Assembly: GCA_944321825.1 (NCBI GenBank)
Contig: CALUMU010000003.1
Coordinates: 124,001 to 188,000 of the forward strand
DNA length: 64,000 nucleotides
DNA from: Candidatus Amulumruptor caecigallinarius
Lineage (GTDB): Bacteria; Bacteroidota; Bacteroidia; Bacteroidales; Muribaculaceae
Reading direction: 5' to 3'
A program made the position numbers and the translations under genes. The notes beneath the pieces were generated by a model that was not told where the DNA came from, made no database searches, and was given only the letters and a program-made list of their open reading frames with translations. Position 1 is the stretch's first letter, and each line of letters starts with the position of its first letter. Of this stretch, positions 28,084 through 34,455 are shown one piece after another.

Positions 28084-28782
28084 ATGAACAAATATTCTCT
28101 TCTACTGTCTGTGGCACTATCTATCGGGAGCATTAATCAAGGGTGTATTTCCGTCCCTAAAGAGTCTGTAGCCCTGTCACAATATGTTTCCAAAGACTTA
28201 TCTGCCTACAAAACATCTCATATTGAAATCACAGAGAGATATTTTGACAAAATAGAAGATGATATAAATCGTTTCATTGACCAGAAACTGGCTCCTGCAT
28301 TGATTCATGAAATGGTTAAGACAGATATTGAAAATTCAAATCAAGATCCACAATCATTGTTCGCCATACTATCTAAAGTAAAAGAGTCTCCTTCTAAGGC
28401 AAATACATCTGAAGCAATAAATGCCATATCTGATTTCCAATCTGCTATTAACGCTGAAATAGAAGCTTGTCGTTCAGAACTTTTGTCTCCAGTTAGAGAA
28501 CAACGAATTAACACTATCAAACAAATATCAGATTCATATGATGCAACTATTGCTGCACAATCGTCACTTACATCATATATCACATCCGCCGCAAAAGTAA
28601 AGGAGAAACAAAATTCCATTTTATCATATGCTGGAATGATGGGTATAAATGACTCAATAACATCACGCTTGGTGAGTATATCTACTGATATTGATAAGTT
28701 AAACAACAAAGTGACTGATTTATCGTCTTCTCAATTAATTAATTCCATAGCCATGATTATAAATAAATTAACTCCTCAATAA
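28084..28782 (+). CDS. probable lipoprotein of unknown function
   Basis: 232 residues from ATG 28084 (MNKYSLLLSVALSIGSINQG); the longer frame from 28057 would spoil the signal peptide. Cys21 could be lipidated, though the box NQGC is not a good match. The rest is mainly helical and Ser/Asp/Ile-rich (FAILSKVKESPSKANTSEAI, INTIKQISDSYDATIAAQSS) with coiled-coil stretches and no Cys except one at about 140. No family recognised. It is one base from the next small gene and clearly in one transcript with it. AT-rich coding, unlike the core. Confidence 0.7.
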   Translation: MNKYSLLLSVALSIGSINQGCISVPKESVALSQYVSKDLSAYKTSHIEITERYFDKIEDDINRFIDQKLAPALIHEMVKTDIENSNQDPQSLFAILSKVKESPSKANTSEAINAISDFQSAINAEIEACRSELLSPVREQRINTIKQISDSYDATIAAQSSLTSYITSAAKVKEKQNSILSYAGMMGINDSITSRLVSISTDIDKLNNKVTDLSSSQLINSIAMIINKLTPQ

Positions 28783-28783
28783 G

Positions 28784-29059
28784 ATGTCCAATCGCTATTC
28801 AAATCTCGCCCATAATGCAATGTCGAGAGTTAAAGACTCGTACAGCATCGAACTTTCTAAGATTGCAGATATGTCACTTTCTGATTTCTGTAAATTATGT
28901 CCTGCAACATCTGATAAAGCTGCCATACAGAAATTAAAAGCCGCCGTAGATGACGCGGCGGCAAAAAATTTAGCACAAGCCGATTTGCTTAATAATATCA
29001 AAAAGTTAGGTGATACTGTATATAATTTAGCAAAAACACTTTTTCCTATGCTACGCTAA
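28784..29059 (+). CDS. small helical protein downstream of the lipoprotein
   Basis: 91 residues, no signal peptide. Predicted helices: LAHNAMSRVKDSYSIELSKI and AIQKLKAAVDDAAAKN to NLAKTLFPML; two Cys (DFCKLCPAT). The last part (KLGDTVYNLAKTLFPMLR) is amphipathic. Function unknown. It starts one base after the lipoprotein stop (TAAGATG), so the two are translated together; a cytosolic partner or chaperone-like role is only a guess. Confidence 0.65.
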   Translation: MSNRYSNLAHNAMSRVKDSYSIELSKIADMSLSDFCKLCPATSDKAAIQKLKAAVDDAAAKNLAQADLLNNIKKLGDTVYNLAKTLFPMLR

Positions 29060-29185
29060 TTATATTCATATTATTATTCATCTGCATAATATGCTTCTGC
29101 TAAGACTATGCTATCCTCGTTAACAAACATTCGACAAGCTATCTTCTGATATTGACAATAAAATAAAATTAACCCAACGAGCTGA

Positions 29186-29217
29186 TTTGTGTATATTCCC
29201 CAAAAAGCGTAACTTTG
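29186..29217 (+). promoter_or_regulatory. consensus promoter of a structured leader or ncRNA
   Basis: TTTG 29186-29189, 20 nt, TAACTTTG 29210-29217; exact consensus. Transcription is expected from about 29223, some 300 nt upstream of the lipoprotein start at 29524. Confidence 0.85.
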
Positions 29218-29223
29218 TGAAGC

Positions 29224-29473
29224 TCACTAACTAAAACTAAAGTGTGCAGACATACAAAAGCGTTTTTTGCTTTATCCTCCTAAGGAAATCGCCAATTTCA
29301 AAAACACGAAGGAGAAAGCAGCCACAAAACGCTCATGCTTGTCGTTTATCCACTCCCCGACAAGGGGATATCGATATTCGGTAAGGCGTGGGAGTGGACT
29401 GTTTATTTCGTGTTAGGCGTTTGGCGATGCCTCCTTAGGGATAGACAAGAACATCATTCCACGCTTTTTGCGT
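29224..29473 (+). ncRNA. candidate structured RNA (leader or independent ncRNA)
   Basis: Nested helices: CCTAAGGA 29279-29286 with TCCTTAGG 29432-29439; TCGCCAA 29289-29295 with TTGGCGA 29421-29427; AACACGAA 29303-29310 with TTCGTGTT 29407-29414; inside these TCCACTCCC 29349-29357 with GGGAGTGGA 29390-29398. An exclusive alternative is CTTGTCG 29338-29344 with CGACAAG 29358-29364. Small hairpins flank it: AAAGC/GCTTT (29257-29273) and ACGC/GCGT (29461-29473). The rod with a large asymmetric bubble recalls 6S RNA in outline, but I cannot assign a known family. Boundaries are approximate. Confidence 0.6.
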
Positions 29474-29484
29474 ATAACTATTAA
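29335..29484 (+). CDS. possible 49-codon ORF inside the structured region
   Basis: ATG 29335 to TAA 29482-29484, ending directly before the ATG at 29485 that opens the lipocalin frame. It would encode a Trp-rich peptide (with GKAWEWTVYFVLGVWR in the middle). It overlaps the predicted helices, so either the RNA or the peptide reading may be right; no ribosome-binding site is evident. Confidence 0.25.
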   Translation: MLVVYPLPDKGISIFGKAWEWTVYFVLGVWRCLLRDRQEHHSTLFAYNY

Positions 29485-29523
29485 ATGTCAATTCGGGAAT
29501 GGATGCGACAACCGGTAAAACTA

Positions 29524-30009
29524 ATGAAAACTATCCAAAAAAAGCTGACGGTACTACTCACCCTATTACTCAGCTTAATCCTCCCTTCTTGTGGAGATGA
29601 TGACAAAGATGATCCAAACACAAACACACTTGCATCCTTTTTATTAGGTACGTGGTATAATAATTTCAACATGACATCAAGGTCAATTACATTTAATGAG
29701 GATGGGACATATTATGGCGAATGCATATCTAGAGTATCTAGAGCACAAGATATTGGGACTTGGGAATTTAAAGATAATAAAATAACAATATCTTATAAAG
29801 TATATGAAAATTATGATGGTGAAGATGATGTTTATCGCGGTAGAGGCATCTATACTATCAACGTAATGTATGACGAATATACCTCAACTCTTATTTTTTA
29901 TGAATCTCAAGGCTCTGTGACTCCAAGTAATACTCCAGTTCCGATAATGCTTTATTATATTGAAGGGGACGAACAAAGTCACTATTTTAAACGACTGTAT
30001 TCTGAATAA
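29524..30009 (+). CDS. lipocalin-like surface lipoprotein
   Basis: 161 residues from ATG 29524 (MKTIQKKLTVLLTLLLSLIL), chosen because it gives a clean signal with lipobox LPSC (Cys23); a longer frame from 29485 adds 13 unlikely residues. Asp-rich residues after the Cys (CGDDDKDDP) fit the Bacteroidota lipoprotein export signal, so the protein is probably on the cell surface. The rest matches small lipocalin-like domains: LLGTWYNNFNM, ITFNEDGTYYGECIS and DIGTWEFKDNKITISY. Ligand unknown. A strong hairpin terminator follows. Confidence 0.75.
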   Translation: MKTIQKKLTVLLTLLLSLILPSCGDDDKDDPNTNTLASFLLGTWYNNFNMTSRSITFNEDGTYYGECISRVSRAQDIGTWEFKDNKITISYKVYENYDGEDDVYRGRGIYTINVMYDEYTSTLIFYESQGSVTPSNTPVPIMLYYIEGDEQSHYFKRLYSE

Positions 30010-30032
30010 AATACCCGAGGCTTTTGCCGCAC

Positions 30033-30076
30033 AATCGGTTGGTTATAGTTTTGCACTATACCCAACCGATTTTCTT
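30033..30076 (+). terminator. intrinsic terminator after the lipocalin-like gene
   Basis: AATCGGTTGG 30033-30042 with CCAACCGATT 30062-30071 and, inside, TATAGT 30044-30049 with ACTATA 30055-30060; then TTTTCTTATT. Confidence 0.9.
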
Positions 30077-30840
30077 ATTATAGGGTAACTGAAAGGATTC
30101 GGTAGGTAGCAAGTGGACCCCCAGAGGATGTTCGGATTTACGTACAGTACGGAGAGGTAGGGAGATGTGACATTTGTAAATTTTATTTACGGATGGGAAT
30201 TGCGCTAAACATGTCAATCTAACTGAATTTAAAAATTCAAACTGAATACTATCGGCTTGCAGCGGTTTGCATTTGTTATTCCGTTTTGCAAAACGGAACT
30301 ATGCAGTTTACAAGCAGGATTGTGCGATGCAACTGTAAATCATCAAAACTCACCATACCATCCAATCTTCTTCTGCTGATTGTTTGAAATTTCAAATGGA
30401 TTTATTTTCTGTGTTCAAGTTTGTAAATTTCACCACGATTGCCTATCAGATGTGTTAGCATCGGAAGCAAAACATTAATTAACTATCCATATAATCAGCT
30501 GGTAATCAATTATTTTATGCATTTCATTAAAGTATTTATTAAAAATATGCTGAAATATACTCTCTTTTTAACCTCCCCATCACGCATGTATATACACAAA
30601 ATTCAATGTATATATGTATATATCAGCATGATATAACAACTATTACAAGTTTTAATTCAAGTTAGCTCAATATGAGTTTATCTAAACCGTCTGAAATAAT
30701 TCCTACTATTAGCGAAATACAGTAGAGAATATCACTCTCAGAAGAGCAGTGCATGATTGTTACCTCAAATTTCATCGGATTCCGCTTTGCATCTCTAAAT
30801 TTGCATTTGCATTTGCAACTTCGCAATTTCCGAAACGAAA
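30077..30840. other. long AT-rich non-coding stretch
   Basis: About 760 bp with no convincing gene. Open frames at 30439-30636 (+, 65 codons) and 30662-30859 (-, 65 codons) have low-complexity translations and no context. The stretch holds a perfect 20-bp palindrome (30279-30298) and the start of the TTTGCAT repeats. It may be remains of a decayed mobile element; no transposase fragment or clear terminal repeat was recognised. Confidence 0.5.
30279..30298. repeat. perfect 20-bp palindrome
   Basis: TTCCGTTTTGCAAAACGGAA reads the same on both strands. No T-run follows. It stands alone in the non-coding stretch. Confidence 0.7.
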
Positions 30841-30875
30841 TTTGCATTTTTGAAACCAAATGATTACATTTGCAT
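30786..30875. repeat. TTTGCAT repeat cluster over the HTH gene promoter
   Basis: TTTGCA(T) begins at 30786, 30800, 30806, 30812, 30841 and 30869; three are in tandem at 30800-30817. The copies at 30841 and 30869 contain the -33 and -7 TTTG of the promoter. One more copy is at 30266. Confidence 0.7.
30841..30872 (+). promoter_or_regulatory. promoter of the HTH regulator
   Basis: TTTG 30841-30844, 20 nt, TACATTTG 30865-30872; exact consensus, leader about 30 nt to ATG 30908. Confidence 0.8.
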
Positions 30876-30907
30876 CATCAATATTTGAATTTGTAATTGT
30901 AAAACAC

Positions 30908-31606
30908 ATGGATATAGTTAGCCGATTAAAGTTTTACATTGAACACCGCGACATCCCAGTCACACAGTTTGCCGACAACTGTGGGATTCCACGCCCCACA
31001 CTCTCCCAGCTCCTCAACGGACGCAACAAGACAGTGCGCGACGAGATAATCGCCAAAATACATGACGCATATCCGGAGCTGTCTATCATGTGGCTGATGT
31101 TTGGCGAGGGCGAAATGATAAATAAAGGGATGAACCAAGCAACCGACCACACCGCAACCGCCGCATCGGAATCCCCTACCGCTGAAGTCTCTGAGAATAC
31201 GCTGTACGCGTCCGACGTTACACGCGATAACGAAAATCAAAATCTCACAGACTTTAGCGAAAGCAGCATCGACGGCAATATGTCGCTGCCTCTCGATTTC
31301 ATGCTCGATAATGACGAGCCTATGTCGGACACCGACCCTTCTGCTTCTGCTACAGATACGGTATCGGCACAGGAAACCGATAAGCGTCCCGACCAGACCG
31401 ACACCAGCCGTCACACCGCAGAGCGGATAGAAGCAAAAGGGTCAGAGCGCACCATAACATTCCATCAGGAGGACATGTCCCGGACTGTGACACCTCCGCC
31501 CTCAACATCCCCGGGCAAACAAGTAATCAGCATCATAGTATATTACAGCGATAATTCATTTCAATCATTTGTGCCGGATTCGCAAGTACACTTCCCTATT
31601 ATCTGA
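30908..31606 (+). CDS. XRE-type helix-turn-helix protein with long disordered linker
   Basis: 232 residues from ATG 30908; the frame extends to 30860 but that part would include the promoter. N-terminal HTH (about 1-62): MDIVSRLKFYIEHRDIPVTQ, FADNCGIPRPTLSQLLNGRN as the recognition helix, then LSIMWLMFGEGEM, as in phage-repressor-like regulators. Residues about 75-200 are acidic, Ser/Thr-rich and probably disordered; a short ordered C-terminal end is VISIIVYYSDNSFQSFVPD. Likely DNA-binding; the TTTGCAT repeats over its own promoter suggest autoregulation. Target genes unknown. Confidence 0.8.
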   Translation: MDIVSRLKFYIEHRDIPVTQFADNCGIPRPTLSQLLNGRNKTVRDEIIAKIHDAYPELSIMWLMFGEGEMINKGMNQATDHTATAASESPTAEVSENTLYASDVTRDNENQNLTDFSESSIDGNMSLPLDFMLDNDEPMSDTDPSASATDTVSAQETDKRPDQTDTSRHTAERIEAKGSERTITFHQEDMSRTVTPPPSTSPGKQVISIIVYYSDNSFQSFVPDSQVHFPII

Positions 31607-31620
31607 ATATAAAGGTCAAG

Positions 31621-31672
31621 AGAAGTGCCAAGGAAGCCACGGTCATGCAAGGCTTCTTTGGCACTTCTTTTA
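31621..31672 (+). terminator. intrinsic terminator after the HTH gene
   Basis: 18-bp stem AGAAGTGCCAAGGAAGCC 31621-31638 with GGCTTCTTTGGCACTTCT 31651-31668 (one G-T pair), then TTTT. Confidence 0.9.
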
Positions 31673-31707
31673 TAAGTAATTTTAGAATAGGGCTGCACAC
31701 ATCCGAG

Positions 31708-32649
31708 TCATCGCTCGGCACGTACAGGATTATTCAGAAAGTCGGCATATGCGAGACGTATCCCTTCGGGAAGCTCGGTGGAGTATGTCCAACCGAGGTT
31801 TGTAGCCTTACTGACATCAAGCAGCTTACGGGGTGTTCCGTTAGGCTTGGTTGTATCCCAGACTATACGTCCTTCGTAGCCCACGGTTTTGGCGACCAAT
31901 TCGGACAGCTCGCGGATTGACAGCTCCTTGCCAGTTCCGGCATTTACAGTTTCATTGCCAGAATAATTGTTCATAAGGAATACACACAGATTGGCCAAAT
32001 CATCCACATAGAGAAACTCCCTCAACGGCGACCCGTCGCCCCAGCACACCACCTCCGGGAGCCGCTGCTCCTTGGCCTCGTGGAAACGGCGGATAAGGGC
32101 AGGAAGCACATGCGAGTGTGTGGGATGATAGTTGTCATTAGGACCGTAGAGATTGGTCGGCATAACCGATATGTAGTCCGTACCATACTGCCGGTTGAGG
32201 TATTCGCAATACTTCAAGCCCGAAATCTTGGCCAGCGCGTATGCCTCGTTGGTCTTCTCGAGCTCCGATGTCAGCAGACACGACTCCGGCATAGGCTGCG
32301 GAGCCATGCGCGGGTAGATACATGACGAGCCGAGAAATTCCAGTTTACGCACACCGTTGACCCATGCCGCATGGATTACGTTCATCTCAAGCATCATATT
32401 GTCATACATGAAATCGGCTGGAGCTGATGCATTGGCCTCTATGCCTCCTACTTTTGCAGCAGCCAGAAATACATATTCGGGACGTTCGGAAGCGAAAAAA
32501 CCGTTTACAGCCTTTTGGTCGGTCAGGTCAAGCTCCGCATGTGTGCGCGTGATGATATTGTCGTAGCCTTGGCGGCGCAGTTCGCGCACTATCGCCGAAC
32601 CGACCATGCCTCTATGGCCGGCTACATATATCTTTGAATCTTTTTCCAT
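31708..32649 (-). CDS. fcl: GDP-L-fucose synthase Fcl
   Basis: 313 residues from ATG 32649 ([19 protein letters not shown]). Extended SDR that epimerises and reduces GDP-4-keto-6-deoxymannose to GDP-L-fucose. NADP loop [24 protein letters not shown], active-site [14 protein letters not shown] with YALAK, and the [16 protein letters not shown] block are diagnostic. Its usual partner gmd is not in the window. GDP-fucose can serve surface-glycan fucosylation as used widely by Bacteroidales; the glycan cluster is 12 kb away on the same strand. Confidence 0.95.
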   Translation of the reverse strand: MEKDSKIYVAGHRGMVGSAIVRELRRQGYDNIITRTHAELDLTDQKAVNGFFASERPEYVFLAAAKVGGIEANASAPADFMYDNMMLEMNVIHAAWVNGVRKLEFLGSSCIYPRMAPQPMPESCLLTSELEKTNEAYALAKISGLKYCEYLNRQYGTDYISVMPTNLYGPNDNYHPTHSHVLPALIRRFHEAKEQRLPEVVCWGDGSPLREFLYVDDLANLCVFLMNNYSGNETVNAGTGKELSIRELSELVAKTVGYEGRIVWDTTKPNGTPRKLLDVSKATNLGWTYSTELPEGIRLAYADFLNNPVRAER

Positions 32650-32674
32650 AAGTAACTCAGTCAACAATATGAGT

Positions 32675-33778
32675 TTAATTTGCGGTTACACCACCTGCAG
32701 ATAGTGTGCCTTTAGGAAGCTGCATGGTCACGCAATGAAGCGAACCGTGCTGGCGGATGAGAGGAGTGCAGTCAATCTGCACCACGTTATAACCAGGATA
32801 TGCGATGCCCAACATTTTCGCTGCCAATTCGTCCTTTTGCGGCGAGCCATATGACGGCATAAGTATCGTGCCGTTGACCACGAGGTAATTGGCATACGTA
32901 GCCGGAAGACGGTTGCCGTCTTCATCATACCGTGCATCGGCCATCGGCAAGCCTATAAGATGATATGGCTCTCCCTCCGGGGTACGTAACCGCATCAACT
33001 GTCGCTCCATGGATTTCAGCGCATCATAATGCTCGTCAGCCTCATCATCCGGAGGGGTCACATATATTATTGTGTTGTCGGGCGCAAGACGGGCCAGAGT
33101 ATCTATGTGGCTGTCGGTATCGTCCCCGGCAAGATAACCGTGATCGACCCACAACATGTGGCGAGCACCGAATGTCCGAAGCAGGTATTCCTCAATCTGC
33201 GCCTTATCCATCCACGGATTGCGATTAGGCGACAGCAGACACTCCGACGTAGTCATCAGAGTCCCACGTCCGTCACTCTCAATCGAACCGCCTTCAAGCA
33301 CAAACTCACGATGACCCTCCGGCTGAGACGCAAACAAGGCTTTCTCAGCCATACGCGACGTAATCAGATTGTCCTTGTCGGCGGCAAATTTCATACCCCA
33401 GCCGTTAAATGTGAAATCCAGCGGAACCATTGCGGCATCACCGCCATGCCCATAGGATTCCTCGACAGTTATAGGTCCAAAATCACGCGCCCATGTATCA
33501 TTGGTAGGTATCTGGCAATAGACTATCGGCCGCTCTTCGCTGTCATAAGTAGCAAGGTAACGCTTCGGAAGCGACACGTCAGGAGCAATGACCACAAGCG
33601 TGGCGACCTTTATGACAGCACGGGCTATATCTATATAGGTGCGCGTTACCTCATCAAGTATCGGCTCCCAGTCAGTACCGACATGCGGCCATGCTATCAT
33701 CACCGCATCGCTTTCCTCCCACTCTGCCGGCAGACGACGATGACATTGTGTCGTGTCACTCTTCATTGTCGAAGTCAT
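32675..33778 (-). CDS. aguA: agmatine deiminase AguA (PAD family)
   Basis: 367 residues. Hydrolyses agmatine to N-carbamoylputrescine and ammonia, leading to putrescine. Porphyromonas-type peptidyl-arginine-deiminase fold: [62 protein letters not shown] and the catalytic Cys349 in [14 protein letters not shown]. Start at 33778 overlaps the upstream small gene by 23 bp; Met5 at 33766 would reduce this. No aguB (carbamoylputrescine hydrolase) in the window. Confidence 0.93.
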   Translation of the reverse strand: MTSTMKSDTTQCHRRLPAEWEESDAVMIAWPHVGTDWEPILDEVTRTYIDIARAVIKVATLVVIAPDVSLPKRYLATYDSEERPIVYCQIPTNDTWARDFGPITVEESYGHGGDAAMVPLDFTFNGWGMKFAADKDNLITSRMAEKALFASQPEGHREFVLEGGSIESDGRGTLMTTSECLLSPNRNPWMDKAQIEEYLLRTFGARHMLWVDHGYLAGDDTDSHIDTLARLAPDNTIIYVTPPDDEADEHYDALKSMERQLMRLRTPEGEPYHLIGLPMADARYDEDGNRLPATYANYLVVNGTILMPSYGSPQKDELAAKMLGIAYPGYNVVQIDCTPLIRQHGSLHCVTMQLPKGTLSAGGVTAN

Positions 33779-33995
33779 TTAGAGTCTGCCAAATATCGTC
33801 CTGTGATTCGAGGTATTCGTCACAATAATCAAGGAACCCTAACTTCTCACTGCTTCCCACTTCACGACACCATTCGCGGTACATCTTCTTGAGATGAGCA
33901 TCTTCGTGAAGCTGACGCTTGAACTCGGCTTCCGCTATATCTACGCTTCCTGCCTGGCGCAGTATATCGTTAAAAATCTGAATCAGTTCATCCAT
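33756..33995 (-). CDS. small conserved-looking protein upstream of aguA
   Basis: 79 residues, acidic and probably all helical: [60 protein letters not shown]. Balanced composition and codon use like its neighbours favour a real gene over an open-frame accident. It overlaps the aguA start and would be first in the aguA-fcl transcript. Function unknown; I recall similar small Bacteroidales hypotheticals but cannot name a family. Confidence 0.65.
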   Translation of the reverse strand: MDELIQIFNDILRQAGSVDIAEAEFKRQLHEDAHLKKMYREWCREVGSSEKLGFLDYCDEYLESQDDIWQTLNDFDNEE

Positions 33996-34063
33996 AGTAT
34001 CTGATCGTAAGAGTAGAATGTGGTTTTAGCCAGTTATAGTTGCTGCAATGATTAAAACACTTG

Positions 34064-34095
34064 CGAATATAACACATATCTATTATACGACCAAA
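34064..34095 (-). promoter_or_regulatory. probable promoter of the small gene-aguA-fcl transcript
   Basis: On the minus strand, TTTG (34092-34095), 20 nt, TATATTCG (34064-34071; one mismatch to TAnnTTTG). Leader of about 60 nt to 33995. Confidence 0.55.
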
Positions 34096-34367
34096 AATAA
34101 TCGTTCTGTTTAGGGAAAAGTAACTTATAAGCGTCATAAAAAGTTAGACATGGTCGACAACGGCACAATGCATTTGGATGTCAGTAAATCTTAAAATGCA
34201 TATGCAATGTGCAACGCTCAAGGACTTTCTTATAAACCTCGTAATATGTTTATGTCATGTAATAGTTGCGATTCTATATATTCCTTCATATCATGTGACT
34301 TAATCAGTGCGCATCTTTTGGGAACCTGAAAGTTATTAACATGCGCCAAAGTTTTCTTTTTGGAAAT

Positions 34368-34398
34368 TTTGCAAGGCCAAATTAATTTACGAAGTTTG
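34368..34398 (+). promoter_or_regulatory. probable nrdJ promoter
   Basis: TTTG 34368-34371, 19 nt, GAAGTTTG 34391-34398 (first base differs from TAnnTTTG). Just upstream are AAAGTTTTC (34348-34356) and TTTTTGGAAATTTTGCAA (34357-34374), which resemble the repeats before nrdDG. Confidence 0.5.
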
Positions 34399-34455
34399 CA
34401 TTTTAGTAAAACCAAAACACAAATCTCTTCTACAAAACACTTGAAATCTTACCAG

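Larger units (their letters stand above)
33996..34455. other. divergent intergenic region between aguA operon and nrdJ
   Basis: 460 bp, AT-rich, no gene supported. It holds the minus-strand promoter above and a plus-strand nrdJ promoter candidate. No cobalamin riboswitch landmarks were found, though nrdJ is B12-dependent. Confidence 0.5.

Noticed and set aside
29311..29324. GGAGAAAGCAGCC resembling the SRP RNA core
   Set aside because: The preceding CAGG and the paired strand of an SRP domain are missing; treated as chance similarity.
30090..30130. Stretch with GTGGACCCCC suggestive of an insertion-sequence end
   Set aside because: No matching inverted end, target duplication or transposase remnant was found nearby.
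30439..30636. 65-codon plus-strand open frame
   Set aside because: Low-complexity Ile/Tyr/Lys-rich translation in AT-rich DNA; no context.
30662..30859. 65-codon minus-strand open frame
   Set aside because: Its Cys/Lys repeats come from translating the TTTGCAT repeat cluster.
33029..33892. 287-codon open frame on the plus strand
   Set aside because: Antisense to aguA, with a His/Arg/Ile-rich unlikely composition.
34230..34415. 61-codon minus-strand open frame upstream of nrdJ
   Set aside because: Covers the nrdJ promoter and has no gene-like features.
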